NCBI RefSeq assembly: GCF_001612945.1
Contig: NZ_BDBK01000001.1
Coordinates: 372,001-436,000 of the forward strand
Source: Nocardia inohanensis NBRC 100128
GTDB taxonomy: Bacteria > Actinomycetota > Actinomycetes > Mycobacteriales > Mycobacteriaceae
Reading direction: 5' to 3'
Length of the DNA stretch: 64,000 nt
The position numbers and the translations under genes were made by a program. Within the stretch, counting starts at the first letter, position 1. Each line of letters starts with the position of its first letter. Below are positions 8,597 through 17,943 of the stretch, piece by piece. The notes beneath the pieces were generated by a model. It made no database searches. It was not told the origin of the DNA and saw only the letters and a program-made list of their open reading frames with translations.

Positions 8597-9570
8597 ACCC
8601 TCGTTCCGCCGCTCCGGCGACCGACGCCGCTGAATCCCTTGCCGTCCAGGACTTCTGGGCCGGTCTGCGTCATACCACCCAGGCGCGGATCGGTTTGGGC
8701 CGGACCGGGGACGCGCTGCCCACCCGCGAGGTCCTGGAACTGCGCGCGGCGCACGCGGCGGCCCGGGACGCGGTCCACAACCCGTTGGACGTGGGATCCT
8801 TCGCCGCCGAAATCGCGGCGCTCGGGCTGGGTAACCCGGTCCATGTGCGCAGCCGGGCAGCGGATCGGTCGGAGTACCTGCGGCGGCCCGATCTCGGGCG
8901 ACTACCTGCCGACTCGAGGCCGGTCGGATCCGCAAGCAACGCGGAACCCTTTGGCGTGCCCCGGATTCCACCCCATGCCGGTGACGTCGCGCGGACCGGT
9001 GCGCCGCATCCGGCGGTCGGCGCGTCCAACGGCGCCGACGGTGTGGCGGAGGAGATGGAAGGTGCGTCCGCGGGAGCACTCTCGGCGATACCTGCGACGC
9101 ACGCCGATATCGGTGTGGTGCTGGCGGATGGGCTCTCGCCCCGGGCGCTGACCGAACACGGCGTGCCCATGCTCGCCGCTCTCGTCGAAATGCTCGGTGA
9201 GCGTTACACTTTCGCGCCGCCGGTGATCGCTACGCAAGCGCGGGTCGCGCTCGGCGACCATATCGGCGCGGCGCTCGGTGTGCGGACCGTGCTGGTGCTG
9301 ATCGGCGAGCGTCCGGGGTTGTCGGTGGCCGACAGTCTGGGGATCTATCTCACGCATCTGCCGCGACCTGGGCGCGCCGACTCCGAAAGGAATTGCGTAT
9401 CGAATATTCACCCGCCGGAGGGGCTCGGATACCGGCGGGCCGCGCAGGTGGTCGCCGGGCTGGTCGCCGGGGCGCGGCGGCTCGGACGATCCGGGGTGGA
9501 TCTCAAAGACACGTCGGGCGAATCCGCGCTGGTCGCCGCCGACATGATGGAGTTGGCAGAACCTGCCTGA
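8593..9570 (+). CDS. eutC: Ethanolamine ammonia-lyase small subunit
   Basis: Small subunit of the cobalamin-dependent lyase, 325 residues, longer than the usual 250-300. The N-terminal part (FWAGLRHTTQARIGLGRTGDALPT) and C-terminal part (LADGLSPRALTEHG, FAPPVIATQARVALGDHIG, RPGLSVADSLGIYLT, SNIHPPEG) match the family. Between them, about residues 100-162, lies a Pro/Ala/Gly-rich insertion that looks disordered. The start overlaps the small upstream frame (ATGA). It closes the permease-eutB-eutC operon. Confidence 0.92.
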   Translation: MNPRSAAPATDAAESLAVQDFWAGLRHTTQARIGLGRTGDALPTREVLELRAAHAAARDAVHNPLDVGSFAAEIAALGLGNPVHVRSRAADRSEYLRRPDLGRLPADSRPVGSASNAEPFGVPRIPPHAGDVARTGAPHPAVGASNGADGVAEEMEGASAGALSAIPATHADIGVVLADGLSPRALTEHGVPMLAALVEMLGERYTFAPPVIATQARVALGDHIGAALGVRTVLVLIGERPGLSVADSLGIYLTHLPRPGRADSERNCVSNIHPPEGLGYRRAAQVVAGLVAGARRLGRSGVDLKDTSGESALVAADMMELAEPA

Positions 9571-9657
9571 GGGTAGTTTCGCCCGGGCCGCCGGCGGTCG
9601 GCCCACAGCGCCGACCGCCGGCCATGCCGATTCGCGGCGGGTCGATCTCCCGAACCC

Positions 9658-9857
9658 GATGATCAGGGCCGGACTCGAAGCGGACTGCCATGGCACGGAG
9701 CGGTGGCGGCGGGGCGACCTTCCGGACCCGATGATCAGGGCCGGTCCCGAAGGGGACTGCCACGGCACGGAGTGGTGGCGGCGAGGCGACCTTCCGGACC
9801 CGATGATCAGGGCCGGACCCGAAGCGGGCAGCACGGGACGGAGCGGTGGCGGCATTC
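9658..9857. repeat. 72-bp tandem repeat, about 2.8 copies
   Basis: The segment GATGATCAGGGCCGG recurs at 9658, 9730 and 9802, exactly 72 bases apart, with most of the unit conserved (GGCACGGAG, TGGTGGCGGC, GGCGACCTTCCGGACCC). A degenerate partial unit precedes the first copy. The period is a multiple of three and open frames run through on both strands, but they have no start or context of a gene. It fills most of the 430-base gap after eutC; nothing else is seen there. Confidence 0.85.
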
Positions 9858-10000
9858 GGTGTGGGTACCGGATTCGGGACGGGCGGTGGCTAGGGTCGGG
9901 GTGTGCGTTGCTTGAAATGCGCTGCGGCGGGTGAATCGGGCTCGATCATGAACCGGCGGGCCGGCGATGGGCCGGGTCGGGTGGCGGGCGGGCGGCTACG

Positions 10001-11065
10001 GTGAGCGCCGTGCATCTGCTGCTCATCGTCGGTGCGGCGCTGGCGCTCTGGGGTGCGGTGCGGGTGGTTCGCGAACCGCGCCGGATGATCTCGACCGGGC
10101 TGATCCTGGTGGCCGCCACGGCGCTGTTGACGCTGTGGGCGGTGATCGCGCTGCATGCGGTGGATCCGGGGGTGGCCACCCTGGTCGGGGTGGTGTTGTT
10201 CCTGTTGCTGCCGCCGGTGTCGCTGCTGGCGGCGGGGATCGGGTTGCTGGCCAATGGGGTGGTGCTGACCCGTAAGGAGGGCCTGCGGGTCGCCACGGCG
10301 GTCGCGCCCATTGCGGGGATCGGGCTGATCGCCTTGCCGCTGTTGGTGTTTCTGTGGTTCGACCCGGACACCGACACCCGGCTGTGGCAATCGGCGTTGC
10401 TGCTCTGGCTCACCGTGCTGAGCGTGCTGGTGCTGGTGCAGTTGGTGGCGTTCACCGGGTATGCGGTGCTGTACGCGCGATTGCCGCAGCAGCCGGGAGC
10501 GGATGCCGTCGTGGTGCTCGGGTGCGGGTTGCGCGGCGCTGCCGTGACCCCGTTGCTGGCTTCGCGATTGGATCGCGCCATCGACGTCTATCACGAGGAG
10601 TGCGCTCAGGGCGGTTCGCCGCTGCTGGTCGTTTCCGGCGGCAAGGGGCCGGGTGAATCCGTCGCCGAGGCCGACGCCATGGCGGATTACCTGGCGGCGA
10701 AGGGGATTCCGGCCGACCGTATCGTGCGCGAGAACCGGTCCCGCAATACCGACGAGAACCTGCGCTTCACCGGCCGGGAACTGACCGCGCACGGTCTCGA
10801 CCCGGCCGAAGCGCGAATGACGGTGGTGACCAGTGACTTCCACGTCCTGCGCACCGCCGGCCTGACCCGCCGCCACGGCCTGCGCGCCCAGGTCACCGGG
10901 GCGCGGACCGCCCGCTACTTCGTGCCCGCCGCGTTCCTGCGCGAGTTCGTGGCGGTGCTGGTCACCCATCGCAGCGTGAATCTGATCATCGGCGGATTGT
11001 GGACGGCCGCCGTGGCGGCGCTGCTGATCATCGCGTATCTGCCGATCGGCGACCCGGGGCAGTGA
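10001..11065 (+). CDS. YdcF family (DUF218) membrane protein
   Basis: 354 residues, GTG start. About five hydrophobic helices cover residues 1-155, followed by a DUF218/ElyC-SanA-like domain: ADAVVVLGCGLRG, PLLVVSGGKGPGESVAEADA, the acidic-basic ENRSRNTDENLRF and VVTSDFHVLRT. A last hydrophobic helix ends the protein. Relatives (ElyC, SanA) affect cell-envelope integrity, but the reaction is not settled. The neighbour downstream is convergent. Confidence 0.85.
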   Translation: MSAVHLLLIVGAALALWGAVRVVREPRRMISTGLILVAATALLTLWAVIALHAVDPGVATLVGVVLFLLLPPVSLLAAGIGLLANGVVLTRKEGLRVATAVAPIAGIGLIALPLLVFLWFDPDTDTRLWQSALLLWLTVLSVLVLVQLVAFTGYAVLYARLPQQPGADAVVVLGCGLRGAAVTPLLASRLDRAIDVYHEECAQGGSPLLVVSGGKGPGESVAEADAMADYLAAKGIPADRIVRENRSRNTDENLRFTGRELTAHGLDPAEARMTVVTSDFHVLRTAGLTRRHGLRAQVTGARTARYFVPAAFLREFVAVLVTHRSVNLIIGGLWTAAVAALLIIAYLPIGDPGQ

Positions 11066-11086
11066 ATTCGTCTGCGCCGCAGCGGT

Positions 11087-12664
11087 TCACCGGCGCAGAT
11101 CGAGGCGGCGCATGACGCGATCCACCACATCGGGTGGGATGCCGGGCTCGCGGCGGGCGGCCAGGGCTTCGGTGCGGCCCGCATCCAGGACCTCGTTGGT
11201 GATGGCGCGCATATGCTTGGTGAGCGCGAGCGTGCGATCGGTGTTGAGGCGGGCGTTCTTCTCCGCCGCCTCCGGATCGGCTTGGGCGAGACGGCGTTCG
11301 AAGCCGTCGCGCATGCGTTCGTAAACCTCCTCGGGCAGCTGCTCGGTGGTCGAGATCTCCTTCAGCCGCGCCAGTTCGGCCTCCAGCACCCGCTTCCACA
11401 GGGCGCGTTCCATATCGCGTTCGAGACCGGTGTCGGCGTGCACGCCGGTGGCGCGCACCACCAGCGGCAGCGTGGGACCTTGCAGCAGCAGCGTGAACAG
11501 CACCACCGCGAAGGCGGTGAAGAGGATCTCGTTGCGGCCGGGGAACGGCGCGCCGGTGTCGGTGGTGAACGGAATGGCCAGTGCCAGCGCGACGCTCGCC
11601 ACCCCGCGCATCCCCGCCCACCAGGTGACCAGGGTCTCCCGCCAGGTGTAGGGCTCATCGACGTCGCGATGCCGCCACCAGCCTTGGAACAGGGCCGTGG
11701 TGAACAGCAGCCAGATCAGCCGCAACCCCACCACCACGCCGATCACCGCACCCGCCCCGCCCAGGAATCTCGGCCAATCGGGGCCCGCCTCGCGCAGCAC
11801 GGTGCTGAGCTCCAGCCCGATCAGCCCGAATGCGAAACCGGTGACCAGCATCTCGGTGATCTCCCAGAAGGAATCACCGACCAGCCGATAGTCGCTGTCG
11901 CTGAAATCGGTTGCGGCATCGGTGAGATAGAGCGAGCAGACCAGCACCGACAGCACCGCCGACCCGCCGCGCGCCTCCGACACCCCGTAGGCGGCGAAGG
12001 GCAGCAGCAGGCCCAGCGCGACCTGCCAGGGCGCTTCGCTCAGCCGCTGCATGAGTTTGCTTCCGGCCCAGCCCAATACCAGTCCGACACCGACGCCGAC
12101 CACGGCGGAGACGGCGAAATCGCCGATCGCGCGCCAGGTGGAGAAGGAGCCGGTGACCACCGCCTGCACCGCCGCCGAATAGACGACGATCGCGGTCACA
12201 TCGTTGAACAGGCCCTCGCCCTCGAGCACCGCGACCAGGCGGCGCGGCAGCCCGAGCTTGCCCGCCAGCGCCGAGACCGCGACCGGATCCGGCGGCGCCA
12301 CCACCGCGCCCAGGGCGACGGCCGCGGCCAGCGGGATCGCGGGATACCAGGCGTGGAAGACCACGGCCACCGCCGCCGCGGTCACCACCACCAGCACCAC
12401 CGCGCGCATGCTGATCGCGCCCCAGTTCTCCGCGAACTGCCGCCACGAGGTGCGGCGGGCGGCCGCGTACAACAGCGGCGGCAGCACCAGCGGCAGGATC
12501 AGCTCGGGATCGATGCGGATCTCGGGGACCGAGGGGATCAACGCCAGGACCACACCGAATGCCGTCATGAGCACGGCAGGCGCCTGGCCCAGCCGCTTAC
12601 CGAGCGGCTGAGCCAGGATGGTCGCGAACAGGACCAGGAAGATCAGCTCCAGCTGGTGGTGCAC
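11087..12664 (-). CDS. Na+/H+ antiporter, CPA1 (NhaP-type)
   Basis: 525 residues. About 12 membrane helices occupy residues 1-410, with ALGAVVAPPDPVAVSAL and LEGEGLFNDVTAIVVYSAAV carrying the acidic residues typical of CPA1 exchangers, and WWAGMRGVASVALALAIPF near the end of the membrane part. The last 115 residues form a charged cytoplasmic tail rich in Glu/Arg that may regulate activity. The family exchanges Na+ or K+ for H+ at the plasma membrane. Confidence 0.9.
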   Translation of the reverse strand: MHHQLELIFLVLFATILAQPLGKRLGQAPAVLMTAFGVVLALIPSVPEIRIDPELILPLVLPPLLYAAARRTSWRQFAENWGAISMRAVVLVVVTAAAVAVVFHAWYPAIPLAAAVALGAVVAPPDPVAVSALAGKLGLPRRLVAVLEGEGLFNDVTAIVVYSAAVQAVVTGSFSTWRAIGDFAVSAVVGVGVGLVLGWAGSKLMQRLSEAPWQVALGLLLPFAAYGVSEARGGSAVLSVLVCSLYLTDAATDFSDSDYRLVGDSFWEITEMLVTGFAFGLIGLELSTVLREAGPDWPRFLGGAGAVIGVVVGLRLIWLLFTTALFQGWWRHRDVDEPYTWRETLVTWWAGMRGVASVALALAIPFTTDTGAPFPGRNEILFTAFAVVLFTLLLQGPTLPLVVRATGVHADTGLERDMERALWKRVLEAELARLKEISTTEQLPEEVYERMRDGFERRLAQADPEAAEKNARLNTDRTLALTKHMRAITNEVLDAGRTEALAARREPGIPPDVVDRVMRRLDLRR

Positions 12665-12737
12665 GCCAGCCAGTTAACTGCCGATATGCCGGAATGTCGA
12701 ACACCGAGCCCGGCTTCTCAGGGATCCGAGTCTTCTC

Positions 12738-13736
12738 TCAGGATGCCGAACGGTTGCCGCGGCGCTGCTCGAAATCACCGGGCGACCTGCGCGGGAGCGG
12801 ACCTCGCTCGGCGGCCGCCGGGCCGTACTGCGGGTGGCCGTAACCGGGCAGGTTCTCAGCCGCGCCCAGATTGCGCTGGGCCGGACCGCCGTAGCCGCCG
12901 GGGACCACCACGCCGGGTGCGCTCCGATTCGGCTGCGGCGCAGCCTGATCCGGGGCGAAGGCCCAGGCTTCGCGCTGCGCGGGCTCGGGGCGGGTCGATT
13001 CGACGACCATGCTGGCCTCGTCCACCTCGGTCAGGCCGACGTGGATGAGCAGCACCATGGTCACCATGCTGACCGAGATCATCAGGGGCGCCAGCAGTTC
13101 CATCGCGCCCGCGCCGGCGGGGACGACGCCGCTGTGGCTGGAGTGGTGGGCGCTCATCGAGGCCATACCGGTGTAATGCATGCCGCATACCGCCACGCCC
13201 ATGATCAGCGCCGCGCCGATGGTGGCGAGGATCCCGTTGATGTGCAGGGTGAACCACAGCGCCACCGTCGAGGCCACCACCGCGATGACCATCGACAGGG
13301 TCACCAGCCAGGGGTCGTAATTGATGACCGCGTCGGATTTCATGGCGTACATGCCCGAGTAGTGCATGGCGCCCACGCCGAGTCCGGTGACCGCGCCGCC
13401 CACCGGCAGCGACCAGCCGCCCCAGTGCCCGCGCGCCACGATGGACAGGCCCAGCCACACCACCACCATCGAGATGGCGGCGCTGAGCAGGGTGATCGGC
13501 ACGTTGTAGCGGATCGACGCGCCGTGGATCGAGAAGCCCAGCATGGCGATGAAGTGCATGACCCAGATGCCGGTGCCGCCGATCGCGACGGCAGCCGCGA
13601 TGAGCCAGCCCTTGCGGCCGTCACCCGAGCGGGCGCGAGCGGTGCAACGCAGACCGAGCAGGGATCCGGTCACCGACATGATGTAGGCCACGATGGGGGT
13701 GACCCATCCATAGCTGAAGTGGTGAATTTCCAGCAC
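12738..13736 (-). CDS. MHYT-domain membrane sensor protein
   Basis: 332 residues from a GTG start that has GGAG five bases upstream; a longer frame to 13895 is not supported. Three copies of the MHYT signature lie in membrane helices: WVMHFIAML, AMHYSGMYAM and GMHYTGMASM. The family is proposed to bind a metal such as copper and to sense a gas, but this is not proven. Unlike many relatives there is no GGDEF/EAL or kinase domain; the C-terminal 90 residues are Pro/Gly/Arg-rich and look disordered. Confidence 0.85.
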   Translation of the reverse strand: MLEIHHFSYGWVTPIVAYIMSVTGSLLGLRCTARARSGDGRKGWLIAAAVAIGGTGIWVMHFIAMLGFSIHGASIRYNVPITLLSAAISMVVVWLGLSIVARGHWGGWSLPVGGAVTGLGVGAMHYSGMYAMKSDAVINYDPWLVTLSMVIAVVASTVALWFTLHINGILATIGAALIMGVAVCGMHYTGMASMSAHHSSHSGVVPAGAGAMELLAPLMISVSMVTMVLLIHVGLTEVDEASMVVESTRPEPAQREAWAFAPDQAAPQPNRSAPGVVVPGGYGGPAQRNLGAAENLPGYGHPQYGPAAAERGPLPRRSPGDFEQRRGNRSAS

Positions 13737-14176
13737 TCGAACTCCATTGCCAGAACAGGGGTTTCGCAAATCGCATGCCGCGATACGCAATACGCGGAAG
13801 CGACGAGCGCACACTACCGGGCGGTTGACCGGATGGGAAATTGAAAGGGGATCTTTCCGGCAAAATACTTCCGGCTGGGTTAATAGGATGTCCAACTAGT
13901 CGAGTATGCCCCGGTCATCAAGTCCGCGAAGGGTTTTCACGCCATGCGGAGGCGGAATATCGGCGGGCGCTCGGTACGGCATCGTTCGAACAGAACGGTT
14001 TGTAATCAGCGGGGCCGGGGTCCGCCGCCGACCGCGGAGGTTCGTGGGATGTTTGCTCGCGTGCTGCCCGTAACCTTCTTCGCCGGAAGGTCTTTCGAGA
14101 AGGCGGTCTGCGCTACATTTTCCGGGGCCGCCGCGCGATTCCGGGTGCGGCCGGCTGCGTGCCGGGGAGGATGATC
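13737..14176. other. Intergenic region between divergent genes
   Basis: 440 bases between the MHYT gene and the kinase gene. It is locally poorer in GC than its surroundings (near 13860-13920) and probably holds two divergent promoters. I see no convincing gene, hairpin or repeat. Confidence 0.4.
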
Positions 14177-15805
14177 GTGAGTTTGCAGCCGGGGACGGTG
14201 TTCGCCGGATTCGCCATCGAGCGACTACTCGGTGTGGGCGGGATGGGCGCCGTCTACCTGGCCGCGCATCCCCGCCTGCCCCGGCAGGTCGCGCTGAAGG
14301 TGCTCACCGGCAACTTCGGCGCGGACCTCAAGACCCGCACCGCCTTCGAACGCGAAGCCACGCTCGCCGCCGGCCTCGACCACCCCAATATCGTTCCCGT
14401 CTACGACCGCAGCAGCGCCGACGACGACGCCCTGTGGCTGGCCATGCGCTACATCGACGGCGGTGACGCGGCGGCCCTGCTGACCGAGCAACCCGCCGGC
14501 CTGGACCCCGCCCGCGCCATCCGCCTGGTCGCCGACGCCGCCCACGCCCTCGACTACGCGCACGCCCGCGGCGTCCTGCACCGCGACGTCAAACCCGCGA
14601 ACCTGCTCATCGACACCGCCGGCCGCGCCGGCGAACGCGCGGTCCTCACCGACTTCGGCATCGCCCGCACCCTCGACGACACCGTCACCCTCTCCGGCAT
14701 CGCCGCCACCTTCGCCTACGCGGCGCCCGAACGCTTCAGCGACGACCCCGCCGACCATCGCGCCGACATCTACTCCCTGGGCTGCACTCTCTACCAAATG
14801 CTGACCGGTCGGCCGCCCTTCCCGCGCAAAGACCAAGCAGCCGTCATCGGCGCACATCTGACCGCGCCGCCACCCCTTCCGAGTGCGGTGCGGCCGGATC
14901 TGCCCATCGCGCTGGATGCCGTGATCGCGACCGCCCTGGCCAAGTCGCCGCAGGACCGGTACCCCAGCTGCGCCGCCCTGGCGGAAGCGGCGGCCGCGGC
15001 ATTGCCTCGTGAGGTCGATCCGGAGGATACGGAGTCCATGCCGTCGGCCGCGGAACGCCCACGGCCGGTGACAGTTTCGGGAGGCACAATCCCGGAGTCG
15101 GAGCGCCCGACCGATATTCACCCTCCGGTACGGCTACCGGAAGCTGTCGAGCGAAGCGTGGAGGCCGGGCGGGGTGAGCTACCGAATCCGGATGAGGCGC
15201 TCGAGCCTGCCGAGCAGGTGCCGCCCGCCACGGCAGCGAGCGCCGGGCAGGTTCAGCCGGGTGGTGCGCCGGCGGGCGTCGTGCGGGCGGAACCGAGTAG
15301 TGCGCCGGCGGGCATCGTGCGGGCGGAACCGAATGGTGCGCTGGAGGAGGTTCGGCCGGCGAAGCCGGACGACGTGCCTGGGCAGGTCCGGCGGTTGCCG
15401 GCGGGCGGCATCATCGAGCCGGGGCGTGTCGCCGGTGGGCCGAGGAGCCGGCGACGGATGGTGACGGTGTCGGCGCTGCTGCTCGCGGGTGTGAGTGTGG
15501 CCGTGGTCGCGGCGTTCGCGGTGCGTGACAACTCGGGATCGCCCGTGCCGACGACGCCGCCCACGTCCTCGTCCGTGGTTGTGTCGCAACAACTTACGCC
15601 TAGCACCGTGAGCCGGACCTCCGAAGTGACCACGGCGCCACCACCGATCGAAATACCGCCGTCCCCGGAGACCGAAACCGCGATCACCGCCGCGCCGCCG
15701 GTCGAGCAGGCGCAGCCTCGGATCACCGTCCAGCAGCAGGCGAACCCCGCACCCGAGGTGCCCGCGGTGGTTCCGCAGACCCGTGTTCACCAGTGGCCGG
15801 GATAA
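14177..15805 (+). CDS. Serine/threonine protein kinase, PknB-like, membrane anchored
   Basis: 542 residues. The GTG at 14177 has GGGAGG seven bases upstream; an ATG at 14171 is too close to that site. Kinase domain about 8-270: glycine loop GVGGMGAVYLA, invariant Lys in QVALKVL, catalytic HRDVKPANLL, and DFGIA. A linker of about 150 residues follows, holding a short repeat (PAGVVRAEPSS, PAGIVRAEPNG). One membrane helix lies near 428-447. The extracellular tail is short, Pro/Thr/Ser-rich, and has no PASTA domain. Substrate unknown. Confidence 0.92.
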   Translation: MSLQPGTVFAGFAIERLLGVGGMGAVYLAAHPRLPRQVALKVLTGNFGADLKTRTAFEREATLAAGLDHPNIVPVYDRSSADDDALWLAMRYIDGGDAAALLTEQPAGLDPARAIRLVADAAHALDYAHARGVLHRDVKPANLLIDTAGRAGERAVLTDFGIARTLDDTVTLSGIAATFAYAAPERFSDDPADHRADIYSLGCTLYQMLTGRPPFPRKDQAAVIGAHLTAPPPLPSAVRPDLPIALDAVIATALAKSPQDRYPSCAALAEAAAAALPREVDPEDTESMPSAAERPRPVTVSGGTIPESERPTDIHPPVRLPEAVERSVEAGRGELPNPDEALEPAEQVPPATAASAGQVQPGGAPAGVVRAEPSSAPAGIVRAEPNGALEEVRPAKPDDVPGQVRRLPAGGIIEPGRVAGGPRSRRRMVTVSALLLAGVSVAVVAAFAVRDNSGSPVPTTPPTSSSVVVSQQLTPSTVSRTSEVTTAPPPIEIPPSPETETAITAAPPVEQAQPRITVQQQANPAPEVPAVVPQTRVHQWPG

Positions 15806-15867
15806 CCGGTCCGATTCGTGATGTGTCGCTCCGGAGCGGTGTCTGAAATATCCGATTCCATATCGCT

Positions 15868-17130
15868 ATGACTCGACTCGGCACGGCGGGATGGGGAGCT
15901 CTCCTCGTGATCGCGGTGACCGCGCTGCCGGGCTGGGACGGAACTGCCCGCGCGCAGGACGCATCCACCTGCCTGACCGGGTCATTGACCTACACCCGGC
16001 CCGATGCCGAAGCCGGCCCGAGCCTACCGATGGTGACCTCGCCCGCGCGAAACGCGAACTGGGCGTTGTTCGATCACGATCACCCCGGATTCGGGGACCG
16101 GCCGCTCTCGGCCGGACTCACCGATAACGACGGCACGTTCGACGCGTGCGCCGACGGTGACTCCGGGCGGACCCTGTACCTGGTCTTCGAGGCCGAGAGT
16201 TCGACACTGTGGCAGGTGCTCACCAGCGATCAGGGCGTCGAACAGCCCTACACCTTCACCATCCCGGTGGCGGCGGGCACGCACGACCTGGGCGCGGTCG
16301 CGGTCCCGGAATCCATGGCCGGCGCGTGGAAGATCCTCGACACCATGAACCTGCTGTGGTGGAAACGCCCGGCCGGCGCCGGGTCCTGCTGGACCTCCCG
16401 GCCCCCTCGCGATGCGTGCACCCCGATCTCGTTCGTCTGGCCCTTGACCGGCGACCGATCCGGCGTCTCCTACTTCTCCACCGCCGGACTCGTCTACCTC
16501 ACCGACGCCGACGCCGACACCCGCCACATCACACTGCACGAGGCCGGGCACAACTATCAATGGCTGTGGCAGGGCGAGCGGTGGGCCCATGCCACCCATT
16601 GCAGTCCGCACTACGTCAACCTCGCCTCGTCCCCGTCCTGCGCCTTCACCGAAGGCTTCGCCACCGCGGTAGCCGATCACGCCCTCGGCGACCATCGCTT
16701 CGTCTGGGCCAACGGCCAATCCGAAAGCCTCCCAACCGATCCCGCCACCCCCAACTGGGACACCGGCGATTCGGTCGAAGGCCGTGTCAGCGCCGCCCTG
16801 CTCGACCTGTGGGACGGCCCCGACGGCGGCTGGGACAAAACGCTCGACATCCTCACGCACACCATCCCCGCCGACTTCCACGACTACTTCTACAACCAGC
16901 GCCCCACGGTCGGCCTGCCGATCACCGGCCAGGCGGCGGCCATCGTGCACACCCACACCGTCGACCGCCCCAGCCCGAGCGCCGACCCCCGCAACATCGA
17001 TCAACCCCACAACACCCCCCTCGGCCCACCCGGCTCCGACGGCGGAGTGAAGCACGAACCCAAACCCGAGTGGAGAGACCGGCATCCGCACTGGGTCAGC
17101 CGTCCGCCCCACCCCCGCCCATCGACGTGA
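15868..17130 (+). CDS. Secreted HEAGH-motif protein, probable metalloprotease
   Basis: 420 residues with an N-terminal signal peptide ending near ALPGWDGTARAQD. The motif TLHEAGHNYQW near residue 228 is a zinc-binding HExxH, and CAFTEGFATAVAD about 35 residues later could give the third ligand. Several cysteines suggest disulfides in the exported protein. The C-terminal 70 residues are Pro/His-rich. I do not recognise a named peptidase family, so the proteolytic role is inference from the motif. Confidence 0.75.
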   Translation: MTRLGTAGWGALLVIAVTALPGWDGTARAQDASTCLTGSLTYTRPDAEAGPSLPMVTSPARNANWALFDHDHPGFGDRPLSAGLTDNDGTFDACADGDSGRTLYLVFEAESSTLWQVLTSDQGVEQPYTFTIPVAAGTHDLGAVAVPESMAGAWKILDTMNLLWWKRPAGAGSCWTSRPPRDACTPISFVWPLTGDRSGVSYFSTAGLVYLTDADADTRHITLHEAGHNYQWLWQGERWAHATHCSPHYVNLASSPSCAFTEGFATAVADHALGDHRFVWANGQSESLPTDPATPNWDTGDSVEGRVSAALLDLWDGPDGGWDKTLDILTHTIPADFHDYFYNQRPTVGLPITGQAAAIVHTHTVDRPSPSADPRNIDQPHNTPLGPPGSDGGVKHEPKPEWRDRHPHWVSRPPHPRPST

Positions 17131-17193
17131 CATCCGTGCCGAAACCCGCCCGCGCACCGCCACCACACCGAGTCCTGCCCTCACACTGGACCC

Positions 17194-17802
17194 ATGGAGA
17201 TCACATCCGCAGTAGGCGCCATCCTCGGCGCCTTCGGCCTATCCGGCGCCGCGGGCCTCAACGCCTGGCTTCCCCTGCTCGCGGTAGGCATCGCCGACCG
17301 ATTCGGCTGGATCGACCTCGGCGACTCCTACCACTGGCTCTCCTCCACCCCCGCCCTGATCGCCATCGGCATCGTCTTCATCCTCGACCTGATCGGCGAC
17401 AAGATCCCCGCCCTGGACTCCGTCCTGCACGGCATCGGCACCCTCATCGCCCCCGCCTCCGGCGCCATCCTCTTCACCGCCGAAACCAGCATCTCCTCCC
17501 ACCTTCCACCCGCGGTAGCCGCCATCCTCGGCGCCATAACCGCGGGCAGCATCCACGCCGGCCGCACCGTAGCCCGCCCCTTCGTCACCGGCACCACCGC
17601 GGGCATAGGCAACCCGGTCGTCTCCACCGCCGAAGACGGAACCTCGCTAGCCCTCACCATCCTCGCCCTAGCGGTACCGGTCCTCGCCTTCATAGCAATC
17701 CTGATCGTGCTGGCAGCCCTGGGCTGGGTGGCATTCCGCGCCACCCGCCGCCTCCGCTCGAAGCGCGCGAAAAACGAACCCGACCGCAGCCTGGAACAAT
17801 AG
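17194..17802 (+). CDS. DUF4126 domain membrane protein
   Basis: 202 residues with four to five hydrophobic segments. The N-terminal LGAFGLSGAAGLNAWLPLLAVGIADR and the later GAITAGSIHAGRTVARP are typical of DUF4126. The C-terminus is short and basic. No function is known for the family. It stands alone between the secreted protein gene and the catalase-like gene. Confidence 0.82.
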   Translation: MEITSAVGAILGAFGLSGAAGLNAWLPLLAVGIADRFGWIDLGDSYHWLSSTPALIAIGIVFILDLIGDKIPALDSVLHGIGTLIAPASGAILFTAETSISSHLPPAVAAILGAITAGSIHAGRTVARPFVTGTTAGIGNPVVSTAEDGTSLALTILALAVPVLAFIAILIVLAALGWVAFRATRRLRSKRAKNEPDRSLEQ

Positions 17803-17943
17803 GTCGATACGGCTTGCTGAACTGCGCGGGCGACTTCTTACCGAACTGTGAACTGATCGCCTCGCCCGCCGTGTCGGTTCGTCCTGCACCGCCGCCGCGC
17901 GCAATCGTGGACCTCGTTTCGAAATCGACACGAGGAGACATGA

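Noticed and set aside
9658..9857. CRISPR array
   Set aside because: Units are contiguous 72-bp tandem copies without unique spacers, and there are no cas genes in the window.
9659..9934. Frame through the 72-bp repeats as a repeat protein gene
   Set aside because: Open on both strands because the period is a multiple of three; no ribosome site and no conserved context.
11213..13048. A 611-codon + strand frame
   Set aside because: Antisense of the Na+/H+ antiporter and MHYT genes, both clear families; its translation is Gln/Arg/His-rich noise.
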